Shown one piece after another: positions 1-6,643 of a stretch of 23,779 nucleotides of DNA (its first letter is position 1; each line of letters begins with the position of its first letter). The notes under the pieces were generated by a model. That model was not told the origin of the DNA and did not search any database. It saw only the letters and a list, made by a program, of their open reading frames with translations. The stretch is taken from contig JBCBIX010000039.1 in NCBI GenBank assembly GCA_038523965.1, positions 1-23,779 of the forward strand, read 5' to 3'. The stretch comes from JAJRXG01 sp038523965 (lineage in GTDB: Bacteria; Bacteroidota; Bacteroidia; Chitinophagales; Saprospiraceae). The position numbers and the translations under genes are program-made.

Positions 1-93
1 AGCATCGATATCAAGGACCTCTCCAGCAAGGTATAGTCCAGGAATGTCTTTCGATGACATATTAGACAGGTTGATTTAACTTTCAAGCGGCAT
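1..93 (-). pseudogene. Broken C-terminal fragment of an HI0933/BaiN-family flavoprotein
   Basis: Read on the minus strand, positions 75-1 give INLSNMSSK followed by IPGLYLAGEVLDIDA and run off the window. The GLYxAGEVLDID motif is the FAD-contacting signature near the C-terminus of HI0933/YhiN/BaiN flavoproteins, which are usually about 400 residues. Similarity seems to continue upstream as MPLES (93-79), but an in-frame TAA lies at 78-76 and a TAG at 99-97. There is no room for the roughly 330 missing N-terminal residues, because the polysaccharide gene ends at 128. I therefore read this as a decayed or truncated copy. An ATG at 60 could start a short C-terminal-only protein. What lies beyond position 1 cannot be seen. 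Confidence 0.5.
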
Positions 94-127
94 GGTCTAC
101 TGGATATGTAGCAGGGATGTGCAAACC

Positions 128-1573
128 TTAAGAGCATATCAACTTCTCTTCTTGAGTGCTTGCTGCGGCCTGATAGTAGAGCAGAAAGAAACAGAAGAAG
201 TACAGGCTCCCAATCTTTATGACTTCGATCATATCGTTGATCAAGTTCAAGGTTAAGATCATAACAAGGATCATGGCTACCATAAGGACCAATTGACGAT
301 ATGATGGGTCGGAAGCATGATGATACAGTGACTGACATCGCAATAATGCAATTACACCGATTATCACAAATAGAAGTAAACCTGGCCATCCTTGTTCTAC
401 TAAAATCATGAGATAGTAACAATGGATACCACTGCGCTCAGGATTATCGCTGACGTACGTCTCAAAGCTATGTATCGTATATGGGCGATAGGACGAATAA
501 AAGTTTGCAGGCCCAAATCCCACTATCGGCCGATCTGCACTCATGTGCATTCCCGCTACCCAGCGATGCACCCTTTCCATAGAGGAGATATCCTGCTTGT
601 TAAAGGTGGCCACCAGCTTACTACCAAAGTCATTTTGAGTGATGGCTCGCTCATACTCAGGTGCGAAAGCCACGTATTGTAGGTCCTTGATTGCTACTGA
701 CCACAGTGTGAGTAAACTGGCGATGATACCTATCAGGGAAGGGATCACAAGCCTTAACCGGATTACCCAATACACCAATAAAGCTGCCCCAATGCACAAG
801 TAGGCTACACGGGCATATGCTAAGTGGATAAAAACCAACAGGCAGATCGCTAACAGTCGATATACCCAAGGAGAAGAAGTAGTAGTACGTTCTCGATACC
901 ACACGATGGGAAGGCTACAGACCAGGGTGCAGGCATAATTCACGTGATTTCGCCAGAGCGGTTGTCCAATATTCACCCTACCAGCGAAATCAAAGCCATT
1001 CATCAGGTGTCGGGCAAAGAAATACACACCTCCAATCATAACACCAACAATAAACCAATCCAGCAATTGATGAAGTTGACGATCTGTCCTCACCAGATAA
1101 AATGGTAATACATAAAATGGAAGGATGTACCAGACCTTTGCAAATAGATATTTGAAACTAATGAGCTGGTGTTCGGCCAAAATGGATACGACAGCTACCC
1201 ACAGTAGCTGAAGCAGTAAACAAAAAGAAATCCTGTTTATGAACTTCTTAGGAGTACCGTAAGTCACCATCATAGTGATAGTGGCTATCGACAAGCCGAT
1301 AAGTCCTATTTCCCCTGGAAAATCTAATCCAATCCCCCCAGAAAGCTCAAGTTCCATCGATAGTGGAGTCATGAACATTACTGCATTGAGACACCATCTT
1401 AAGTGATAGATAACTGCGTAAATCACAGCTCCGATGACGATGCAGACAGGTAGAACCAAAGGTTGGTCTGTTAGAATGCCAACAGTCAGTAGACCCAGCA
1501 TTCCGACAGCTATGGTAGCCAGGTATTTATCCGGGTTGATTGCAGACATGGATCTAAGTCGAAGCCTGGTCAC
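128..1573 (-). CDS. O-antigen ligase / Wzy-type polymerase family membrane protein
   Basis: This 481-residue, very hydrophobic protein has about 10-12 predicted membrane segments. A large extracytoplasmic loop near residues 320-400 carries the Wzy_C/O-antigen-ligase pattern: an Arg/Trp pair (RVHRWVAGM), then PIVGFGPANF, then SGIHCYYLMILVEQGWPG, whose His and following residues match the family's H-x-x-(Y/F)-L-x-x-L-x-E-x-G signature. Such proteins polymerise or ligate undecaprenyl-linked glycans on the periplasmic side of the inner membrane. The start is GTG at 1573, overlapping the stop of the Wzz-like gene by 4 bases (GTGA), which suggests translational coupling. An ATG at 1549 is an alternative. 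Polymerase and ligase cannot be told apart by sequence, but pairing with a chain-length regulator favours a surface or exopolysaccharide role. Confidence 0.85.
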   Translation of the reverse strand: MTRLRLRSMSAINPDKYLATIAVGMLGLLTVGILTDQPLVLPVCIVIGAVIYAVIYHLRWCLNAVMFMTPLSMELELSGGIGLDFPGEIGLIGLSIATITMMVTYGTPKKFINRISFCLLLQLLWVAVVSILAEHQLISFKYLFAKVWYILPFYVLPFYLVRTDRQLHQLLDWFIVGVMIGGVYFFARHLMNGFDFAGRVNIGQPLWRNHVNYACTLVCSLPIVWYRERTTTSSPWVYRLLAICLLVFIHLAYARVAYLCIGAALLVYWVIRLRLVIPSLIGIIASLLTLWSVAIKDLQYVAFAPEYERAITQNDFGSKLVATFNKQDISSMERVHRWVAGMHMSADRPIVGFGPANFYSSYRPYTIHSFETYVSDNPERSGIHCYYLMILVEQGWPGLLLFVIIGVIALLRCQSLYHHASDPSYRQLVLMVAMILVMILTLNLINDMIEVIKIGSLYFFCFFLLYYQAAASTQEEKLICS

Positions 1574-2550
1574 AAGGAATCTGACATAACCGATGACGCA
1601 AGCAAGCCGAGGGAACCCACCCCAACCATGAAAAGTGTTGCTGCGATTACATAAAGAGATCTTCTTGGACGGGACTTTTCTAAGGGCAAGGCGGCTTCTT
1701 CGATGATGTGAAGGGTGCCGTCCTGTTGTTCTAAGGCTGCGCGGACATCGTTCAGTCTGTCTTCAGAGTAGGCCAAGCCACGGCTGAGTACCTCCTGCTG
1801 CACCTCCAGTTCCATCACTTTAGCAATCCCAGAGTTGTAGTTCTGTATTGTTTGGAGCAGAGAGGTGCTGTTGGCATTGGTCATCTCGCGTGTTGCGATG
1901 GCCTCTGCTTGTGCCTCTGTGTCATAGATTCCATATCGACTTCGTAGCATACTTAAGGTATCAGTGATGGACCTGATTTGATGCTGTTTCGCCATGATGG
2001 ATGCTTGGAGAGAAGCCTCCATCGTGCTTTTGGCAGCTGTACTCACCTCCAGAGCGCGTGAATTGAGACCCTCTCGTACTGACGTTGCCAAACGCTGCGC
2101 CATCACAGGATCTTTGTCTTCGACAGCGATGGTGATCGCATCATACTCTGTCTTGTAGATCTTGATTAGTTTCCTGTAAGTTTTTAGTGTTTGGGACAGC
2201 CCTTTATTACCTCGCTTCTTGATGTCATAGTGAGTTCTTAGCTGGTGTTTATTGATAATTGCCTCCGCAAGTTCTCGAGAATGACTTATCGTCAATAATC
2301 GGTCGACGTCGAAATCATCACCATAGTATCCCCCACCGCGCTCCACATTTATCACCGGCTCAAGTAGCTTGCTATTGACTGGATAGAAGGTCGTCTTCGA
2401 TCTATAGTAATTGTCTTGGAGCAGCATGATGACGCTGGTCAATACTGCTGTACTTATGCCTAAGATGAGTAGCCGATACCGATGTCCCCAAAGGATCGAT
2501 AGTATGGGGATCAATGATGAAGTTGATTCAGTGACCTTTGGATCTGTCAT
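1570..2550 (-). CDS. Wzz-like polysaccharide chain-length determinant protein
   Basis: This 326-residue inner-membrane protein has the Wzz/PCP layout. A cytoplasmic N-terminus precedes TM1 near residues 26-45, then a periplasmic region rich in helix and coiled coil (about residues 110-290), then TM2 near residues 300-322 after a Pro/Arg-rich stretch (LPLEKSRPRRSLY). Proteins of this type set the modal length of O-antigen or exopolysaccharide chains made by Wzy. No C-terminal tyrosine-kinase domain is present, so it is the kinase-free form. ATG at 2550 is a good start because the first 25 residues are a typical short cytoplasmic tail. It is coupled downstream to the ligase/polymerase gene by a 4-base overlap, and no glycosyltransferases are visible in the window. 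Confidence 0.85.
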   Translation of the reverse strand: MTDPKVTESTSSLIPILSILWGHRYRLLILGISTAVLTSVIMLLQDNYYRSKTTFYPVNSKLLEPVINVERGGGYYGDDFDVDRLLTISHSRELAEAIINKHQLRTHYDIKKRGNKGLSQTLKTYRKLIKIYKTEYDAITIAVEDKDPVMAQRLATSVREGLNSRALEVSTAAKSTMEASLQASIMAKQHQIRSITDTLSMLRSRYGIYDTEAQAEAIATREMTNANSTSLLQTIQNYNSGIAKVMELEVQQEVLSRGLAYSEDRLNDVRAALEQQDGTLHIIEEAALPLEKSRPRRSLYVIAATLFMVGVGSLGLLASSVMSDSL

Positions 2551-2675
2551 GGGCGAAAGATAGGATCTTGGATTGGAGTCGATTTGTGATCGGCGCCAAG
2601 GCTATTCCAGAGCTTAAGGCTTCTTCTACCAGATTTTCCTTCTTCCGATTGAAGGATAACGCTGAGGGTCTTCAT
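2547..2675 (-). CDS. Possible 42-residue ORF overlapping the Wzz-like gene start
   Basis: An ATG at 2675 opens 42 codons (starting MKTLSVILQSEEG, ending PIQDPIFRP) whose TGA overlaps the Wzz-like ATG by 4 bases, the same coupling geometry as the next junction in the operon. I recognise no family. There is no signal peptide or membrane segment, and the composition is charged. In the same frame, just upstream of a TGA at 2684-2682, sits another short open stretch (2747-2682, about 21 codons from a GTG). The two may be leader peptides, the remnant of a decayed upstream gene, or chance. The rest of the interval to 2775 shows no other feature I can support. Confidence 0.25.
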   Translation of the reverse strand: MKTLSVILQSEEGKSGRRSLKLWNSLGADHKSTPIQDPIFRP

Positions 2676-2775
2676 ATTAATTCAGACTATGTCTTTCCAA
2701 AGACGTTTCAGCACGGCAGCCTTTTGCGTTTCATCTTTGTATTCCACGTAAACAACTCACACACAACTTTGCATC

Positions 2776-3480
2776 ATGAAAACTGCTCTTCATCTTTTGT
2801 CTTTCTGTTTGCTTCTGAGTCTGACAGCATGTATCGGCGATGATTTTATCGACGATTCTGTTGAACCAGAGGTGCGAATTACTAACACCATTGACAGTTT
2901 GCAGATCGGAACAGACTTTGCCTTTGAGGTCACCTTCTTGGATAATGTTGGGAGGGTAGATAATGACGTTCCGGTGTCATGGACATCTTCTGACCCTGAG
3001 ATCATTAGTGTTACGAGCTTTGGTGTAGCAACGGCATTAGCCTCGGGTTCGGCGACGTTAACCGCCACAGCAGAATTCCAAAGTGAAACCTATCACGAAG
3101 ACTTCTTAGTCCATGTGGGCGAATCCACCACAACCATCATGGAAGAAGATGAGCGACGAGTTGGTACGATCCGTACGACCAGCTCATATCGTTTAGAGGG
3201 AATGTTCGAGATGACTACATCTGATGATGGCTTGCTTATAGAAGTAGATGATACATATATCACCACTTCTGCTCTGCCAGGCTTCTATCTCTATCTAAGT
3301 AACAATCCCAACAGTATCGCCAATGCTATAGAGATCGGAGAGGTAACTGTCTTCGAGGGCGCCCATACGTACACAGTACAAGGTGATGGACTCGGACTGG
3401 ATACCTATGGATATCTCCTATACTACTGCAAGCCATTCAATATCAAGGTGGGAGATGGCAAAATCGAGAAGCCAGAATAA
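2776..3480 (+). CDS. Lipoprotein with a Big2 Ig-like domain and a DM13 domain
   Basis: This 234-residue protein begins with a lipoprotein signal: a hydrophobic core followed by the lipobox LTAC with Cys19, then Gly-Asp-Asp. Residues about 31-115 resemble a bacterial Ig-like group 2 domain (VPVSWTSSDPEIISV, then GVATALASGSATLTAT). Residues about 128-230 resemble a DM13 domain, including LPGFYLYLSNNPN, GAHTYTV and the closing YYCKPFNIKVGDGKI, whose Cys218 corresponds to the conserved DM13 cysteine thought to be redox-active. The Ig unit probably acts as a spacer holding DM13 off the membrane. The following barrel gene starts 37 bases downstream on the same strand, so the two are probably co-transcribed. 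Domain assignments come from remembered patterns; function is unknown. Confidence 0.75.
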   Translation: MKTALHLLSFCLLLSLTACIGDDFIDDSVEPEVRITNTIDSLQIGTDFAFEVTFLDNVGRVDNDVPVSWTSSDPEIISVTSFGVATALASGSATLTATAEFQSETYHEDFLVHVGESTTTIMEEDERRVGTIRTTSSYRLEGMFEMTTSDDGLLIEVDDTYITTSALPGFYLYLSNNPNSIANAIEIGEVTVFEGAHTYTVQGDGLGLDTYGYLLYYCKPFNIKVGDGKIEKPE

Positions 3481-3517
3481 CCCAAGACATCAATCAAAAC
3501 TTCAAAACAAGCACATC

Positions 3518-4393
3518 ATGACCTTCCTATATCGTACTCTACTAAGTATTGCGTTCACGCTGACATCTTTATCTCTTGCCGCAGGAGGAGGTTGGCCGCA
3601 GCCCAAGGGAAAAGGGTTTTTGAAGCTATCCGAATGGTGGCTTATCTCGGACCAACACTACACAGATGTAGGTGGGTTAGATCCAAATATCACGATCGGA
3701 GTGTTCAATACAAGTCTATATGCTGAATACGGCTTGACGGATCGAATCACTGGGGTGATTTACTTCCCTTTCTTCAGTCGGACCTATCAAAACAATCAGA
3801 TCTCCGAGGTTACCCAAGAAATAATCGTTCAAGGTGAAGCGGTAAATGGCATCGGAGATACAGACATATCCCTGAAGTTTGGACTATCCAATCCTGGAAG
3901 CCCAATCGCAGTGGCGACAACCTTAACCTTGGGTCTACCTCTTGGGAACGACAGTGGAGGTTCTCAGGGTAATCTCCAACTCGGGGATGGTGAATTCAAC
4001 CAAATGATACTCCTCGATGCAGGTACCAGTTGGCAAGTTGGCTCTGTACCGATGTATGCCAATGCTTATACAGGTTATAATAATAAGACGAAAGGCTTCT
4101 CTGATGAATTCAGGATAGGTGGTGAGATCGGCGCTAACCTTCTAAACAAAAGGCTTTGGCTGATCGGTCGTCTTAACGTTGTAGATGCATTAGAAGAAAC
4201 TGGAAGTGATACACGTCCACCTGGAGCAACCAGCATCTTCGCTAATAATACGCAGTTTACCAGTGTTGGAGCTGAGTTATCCTACAATATCGGTGACAAC
4301 TGGGGTGTAAGTGCGGGATATGCTACAGCTGTTAGTGGCCGTATCATATTCGCCAGTCCTTCCTATACGGCTGGAGTATTCACACGATTCTAA
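3518..4393 (+). CDS. Predicted outer-membrane beta-barrel protein (MetA/phenol-degradation-like family)
   Basis: The open frame extends upstream to 3383, but that part overlaps the lipoprotein gene. The ATG at 3518 gives a clean signal peptide (MTFLYRTLLSIAFTLTSLSL, then AAGGG), so I place the start there, giving 291 residues. The mature part starts GGGWPQPKGKGFLKLSEWW and alternates polar and hydrophobic residues in strand-like blocks with turns such as YGLTDRITGVIYFPFF. It ends in Phe (AGVFTRF), the usual signal for outer-membrane barrel assembly. The pattern resembles the Phenol_MetA_deg/transporter-like barrel group. Its cargo is unknown. It follows the DM13 lipoprotein and converges with the TetR gene, with the two stop codons overlapping by 4 bases. 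Confidence 0.7.
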   Translation: MTFLYRTLLSIAFTLTSLSLAAGGGWPQPKGKGFLKLSEWWLISDQHYTDVGGLDPNITIGVFNTSLYAEYGLTDRITGVIYFPFFSRTYQNNQISEVTQEIIVQGEAVNGIGDTDISLKFGLSNPGSPIAVATTLTLGLPLGNDSGGSQGNLQLGDGEFNQMILLDAGTSWQVGSVPMYANAYTGYNNKTKGFSDEFRIGGEIGANLLNKRLWLIGRLNVVDALEETGSDTRPPGATSIFANNTQFTSVGAELSYNIGDNWGVSAGYATAVSGRIIFASPSYTAGVFTRF

Positions 4394-5091
4394 CGTGCTG
4401 CTGGCGGAGTCATCATCCCGTGGCAAAAGACTTCAACCACAGCATCTGCATAACCTTCGATCATCTCATCGGCGAATGGATCTTTCTCGTAGAGATGATG
4501 CACTAAGAATGGATTTGCAAAGAAATTAGAGGCCATCCCAAGTAAGATGCTGGTTTGAAACTCCTTGTCAATGCGTTTTAGGTTGCCCAGTTTGCGCTGC
4601 TTCTTAAAGAGTTCGCCCGTCACATTAAATAGCGGATAGATTAGGCTATCGATGATCCATTGGCTCCGTTCTGAGCGCTCAGACATCTCCTGTGCGATGA
4701 TCTTAGGAAAGGCAGGATACTTGGCATAGAAGTGTACCAATTGACGTACTACCACCTTTATCATCTGAAGGCCGTCAAGGTCCTTGTGGATCTTTTTGGA
4801 TCGCTCGAATTCAGAGATAAATTCATTTGCCAGACGCTTGATGCTGGCTTTCCATAACTCCTCCTTGTTGCCAAAGTAGTAGTGGATCAGCGACCGAGCC
4901 ACTCCCGCCTTACGAGTGATTTCCGTCGTCGTCGTACCAGAGTACCCCTTCTCCGCGAATACGTTGACTGCTACGTCACATAGGTTCTCGATGTTGATCT
5001 CGGCATCGGCAGTAGGTCTACCAGGCTTGCGCTTCGTCTGACTCTTCGCTGTGCGAATGGGGGATTTTGTCTCTTCGATAAGGGTGGCCAT
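4390..5091 (-). CDS. TetR/AcrR-family transcriptional regulator, candidate beta-oxidation repressor
   Basis: The 233-residue protein has a basic N-terminal tail with an AT-hook-like RKPGRP (residues 22-27), then a TetR DNA-binding domain: AVNVFAEKGYSGTTTTEIT (41-59) and KAGVARSLIHYYFGNKEELW (61-80). An all-helical ligand-binding C-terminal half follows. I chose ATG at 5091 because upstream residues in the open frame (to 5160) do not look coding and would cover a palindrome. The gene is divergent from the thiolase operon, with a 300-base spacer carrying two copies of TTGGC-N6-GCCAA. TetR proteins next to fatty-acid degradation operons commonly repress them and are released by acyl-CoA. Ligand and target here are inferred from position. 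The 3' end overlaps the barrel gene stop by 4 bases. Confidence 0.88.
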   Translation of the reverse strand: MATLIEETKSPIRTAKSQTKRKPGRPTADAEINIENLCDVAVNVFAEKGYSGTTTTEITRKAGVARSLIHYYFGNKEELWKASIKRLANEFISEFERSKKIHKDLDGLQMIKVVVRQLVHFYAKYPAFPKIIAQEMSERSERSQWIIDSLIYPLFNVTGELFKKQRKLGNLKRIDKEFQTSILLGMASNFFANPFLVHHLYEKDPFADEMIEGYADAVVEVFCHGMMTPPAAR

Positions 5092-5112
5092 AATGCTATG
5101 ATCTACATGATA

Positions 5113-5128
5113 TTGGCAGAACTGCCAA
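5113..5128. promoter_or_regulatory. Candidate TetR operator 1 (TTGGC-N6-GCCAA)
   Basis: TTGGCAG-AA-CTGCCAA is a perfect 7-base inverted repeat with a 2-base centre. It starts 22 bases upstream of the chosen TetR start, so it would fit autorepression. It shares its outer pentamers and 6-base spacing with a second palindrome at 5270-5285. I found no other TTGGC-N6-GCCAA when scanning the window by eye. Confidence 0.55.
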
Positions 5129-5222
5129 ATTGATTTGCAATATGAGAGAAAAGGAAACAATACGCAATCGAGAACTTCGATTCGTTTGTAAGATTAGCTT
5201 ATCATGAAATTATGTTTTGAGC

Positions 5223-5255
5223 ATTGATTCTGTGTAACTTATTATTCTATTTTTG
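5223..5255 (+). promoter_or_regulatory. Possible Bacteroidota-type promoter for the thiolase operon
   Basis: TATTTTTG at 5248-5255 matches the Bacteroidota -7 consensus TAnnTTTG exactly. ATTG at 5223-5226, 21 bases upstream, is a partial match to the -33 TTTG element. Transcription would start near 5262, immediately before the second palindrome and about 130 bases upstream of the thiolase ATG. The match is short and the start is inferred. Confidence 0.35.
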
Positions 5256-5268
5256 GCGGCGATCTTGA

Positions 5269-5286
5269 ATTGGCGACTACGCCAAT
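5269..5286. promoter_or_regulatory. Candidate TetR operator 2 (TTGGC-N6-GCCAA)
   Basis: ATTGGCG-ACTA-CGCCAAT is a perfect 7-base inverted repeat with a 4-base centre. Its core matches operator 1 in both half-sites and spacing. It lies just downstream of the proposed transcription start and 105 bases upstream of the thiolase ATG, suited to blocking initiation or early elongation. A lone half-site TTGGCG at 5253-5258 overlaps the proposed -7 element. Confidence 0.55.
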
Positions 5287-5391
5287 ACGATCAGTTGAAT
5301 TGTCTATCAGAATGACCAATGATGGCAATGGGACGATCATATTAGCAACAGTGACTAATAATTACATCACACACGATAATTACAGATAATC

Positions 5392-6594
5392 ATGGAAGCA
5401 TTCATCTACGATACCGTGCGTACCACACGGGGAAAAGGAAGCAAGAAGGGCGCACTTAATACTGTGACACCAACTCATCTGGCCACCCTCTGTCTTAAGG
5501 AAATTCGCGATAAGAATGATTTAGATCCCACATTAGTAGAGGATGTCATCTTAGGGTGTGTTACCCAAGTCATGGACCAAGGAGCTAACATCGCTAAGAC
5601 AGCAGCGCAGCAGTCTGGTTATGGTGATCATCTCTGTGGTGTATCGCTCAACAGATTCTGCGGCTCAGGTTTGGAATCGATCAATCAAGCGGCGGCTTAT
5701 GTAAAATCTGGATTTTCAGACCTGTTACTTGCAGGAGGTGTGGAGAGCATGTCGCGAGTCAAGATGGGCTCTGATGGAGGAGCTCTACTGATGGATCCCG
5801 CCGTAGCCTTGCCAGGACATGCCATTCCTCAGGGAGTATCTGCAGATTTGATCGCCAGTAAGTACGGTTACTCGAGAGATGACGTAGACACCTTAGCGGT
5901 CAATAGCCAAGCCCGCGCAGCTGCCGCCGAGGCTGATGGCAGATTTAAATCAAGAATACCAGTAACTGATGTGAACGGCATTGTTATGCTGGACAAGGAT
6001 GAGAATGTTCGTCCAGGCACCAACAAGGATGCCCTTGGAGGTCTGGTTCCATCGTTTGAGATGATGGCACAGATGGCTGGTTTTGATCAAGTTGCCCTTG
6101 ATCGATATCCTGAGGTAGAAGGCATCAACCACGTACACCACGCTGGCAATTCATCTGCCATTGTAGATGGAGCAGCTATCGCATTAGTAGGAAGTGCTGT
6201 CGCTGGTGAGAAGATGGGGATGAAGCCCCGTGCGCGTGTGGTGTCCGTGGCCGTACAAGGGTCGGAGCCAACGATCATGCTAACCGGTATTGCACCGGCC
6301 AGCCGCAAGGCGCTGAAGAAGGCGGGTATGACTACTTCTGATATTGACCTTTTCGAAATCAATGAGGCTTTTGCTGCAGTCGCTCTCCGAGCCATGGATG
6401 ACCTCGGGATTTCTTATGATCAAGTGAATGTTAACGGCGGAGCTATAGCCTTGGGTCACCCTCTCGGTGCCACAGGTGCCATGCTGATGGGTACTGTTCT
6501 GGATGAACTCGAGAGACAAGACAAGACTACAGGACTGATCACATTGTGCATTGGTGGTGGTATGGGAATCGCGACCATCATAGAGCGCGTCTAA
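5392..6594 (+). CDS. Acyl-CoA thiolase (acetyl-CoA acyltransferase)
   Basis: This 400-residue thiolase cleaves 3-ketoacyl-CoA with CoA to acetyl-CoA and a shortened acyl-CoA, the last step of beta-oxidation; some members run the biosynthetic reverse. The full catalytic set is visible: nucleophile Cys90 in NRFCGSGLES, His356 in GGAIALGHPLGATGA and Cys386 in LCIGGGMG. INEAFAAVALRA is the conserved NEAF block. Length is normal for the family. It is the first gene of a plus-strand operon, and the bifunctional hydratase/dehydrogenase starts 49 bases later. Operon context with fatty-acid enzymes favours degradation (FadA/FadI role) over acetoacetyl-CoA synthesis, but chain-length preference cannot be read from the sequence. 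Confidence 0.95.
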   Translation: MEAFIYDTVRTTRGKGSKKGALNTVTPTHLATLCLKEIRDKNDLDPTLVEDVILGCVTQVMDQGANIAKTAAQQSGYGDHLCGVSLNRFCGSGLESINQAAAYVKSGFSDLLLAGGVESMSRVKMGSDGGALLMDPAVALPGHAIPQGVSADLIASKYGYSRDDVDTLAVNSQARAAAAEADGRFKSRIPVTDVNGIVMLDKDENVRPGTNKDALGGLVPSFEMMAQMAGFDQVALDRYPEVEGINHVHHAGNSSAIVDGAAIALVGSAVAGEKMGMKPRARVVSVAVQGSEPTIMLTGIAPASRKALKKAGMTTSDIDLFEINEAFAAVALRAMDDLGISYDQVNVNGGAIALGHPLGATGAMLMGTVLDELERQDKTTGLITLCIGGGMGIATIIERV

Positions 6595-6643
6595 GGCAGT
6601 AGCCATTCTTTTTCTTCAATACTCACAATAACGAATCCAAATC

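Noticed and set aside
422..682. Plus-strand ORF of 86 residues inside the O-antigen ligase region
   Set aside because: It lies wholly antisense to a well-supported membrane protein and resembles no family.
2538..2843. Plus-strand ORF of 101 residues before the lipoprotein gene
   Set aside because: It overlaps the lipoprotein signal sequence in another frame, has no recognisable motif and no good start context.
3383..3517. Upstream extension of the barrel protein
   Set aside because: It overlaps the end of the lipoprotein gene and would bury the signal peptide that begins at 3518.
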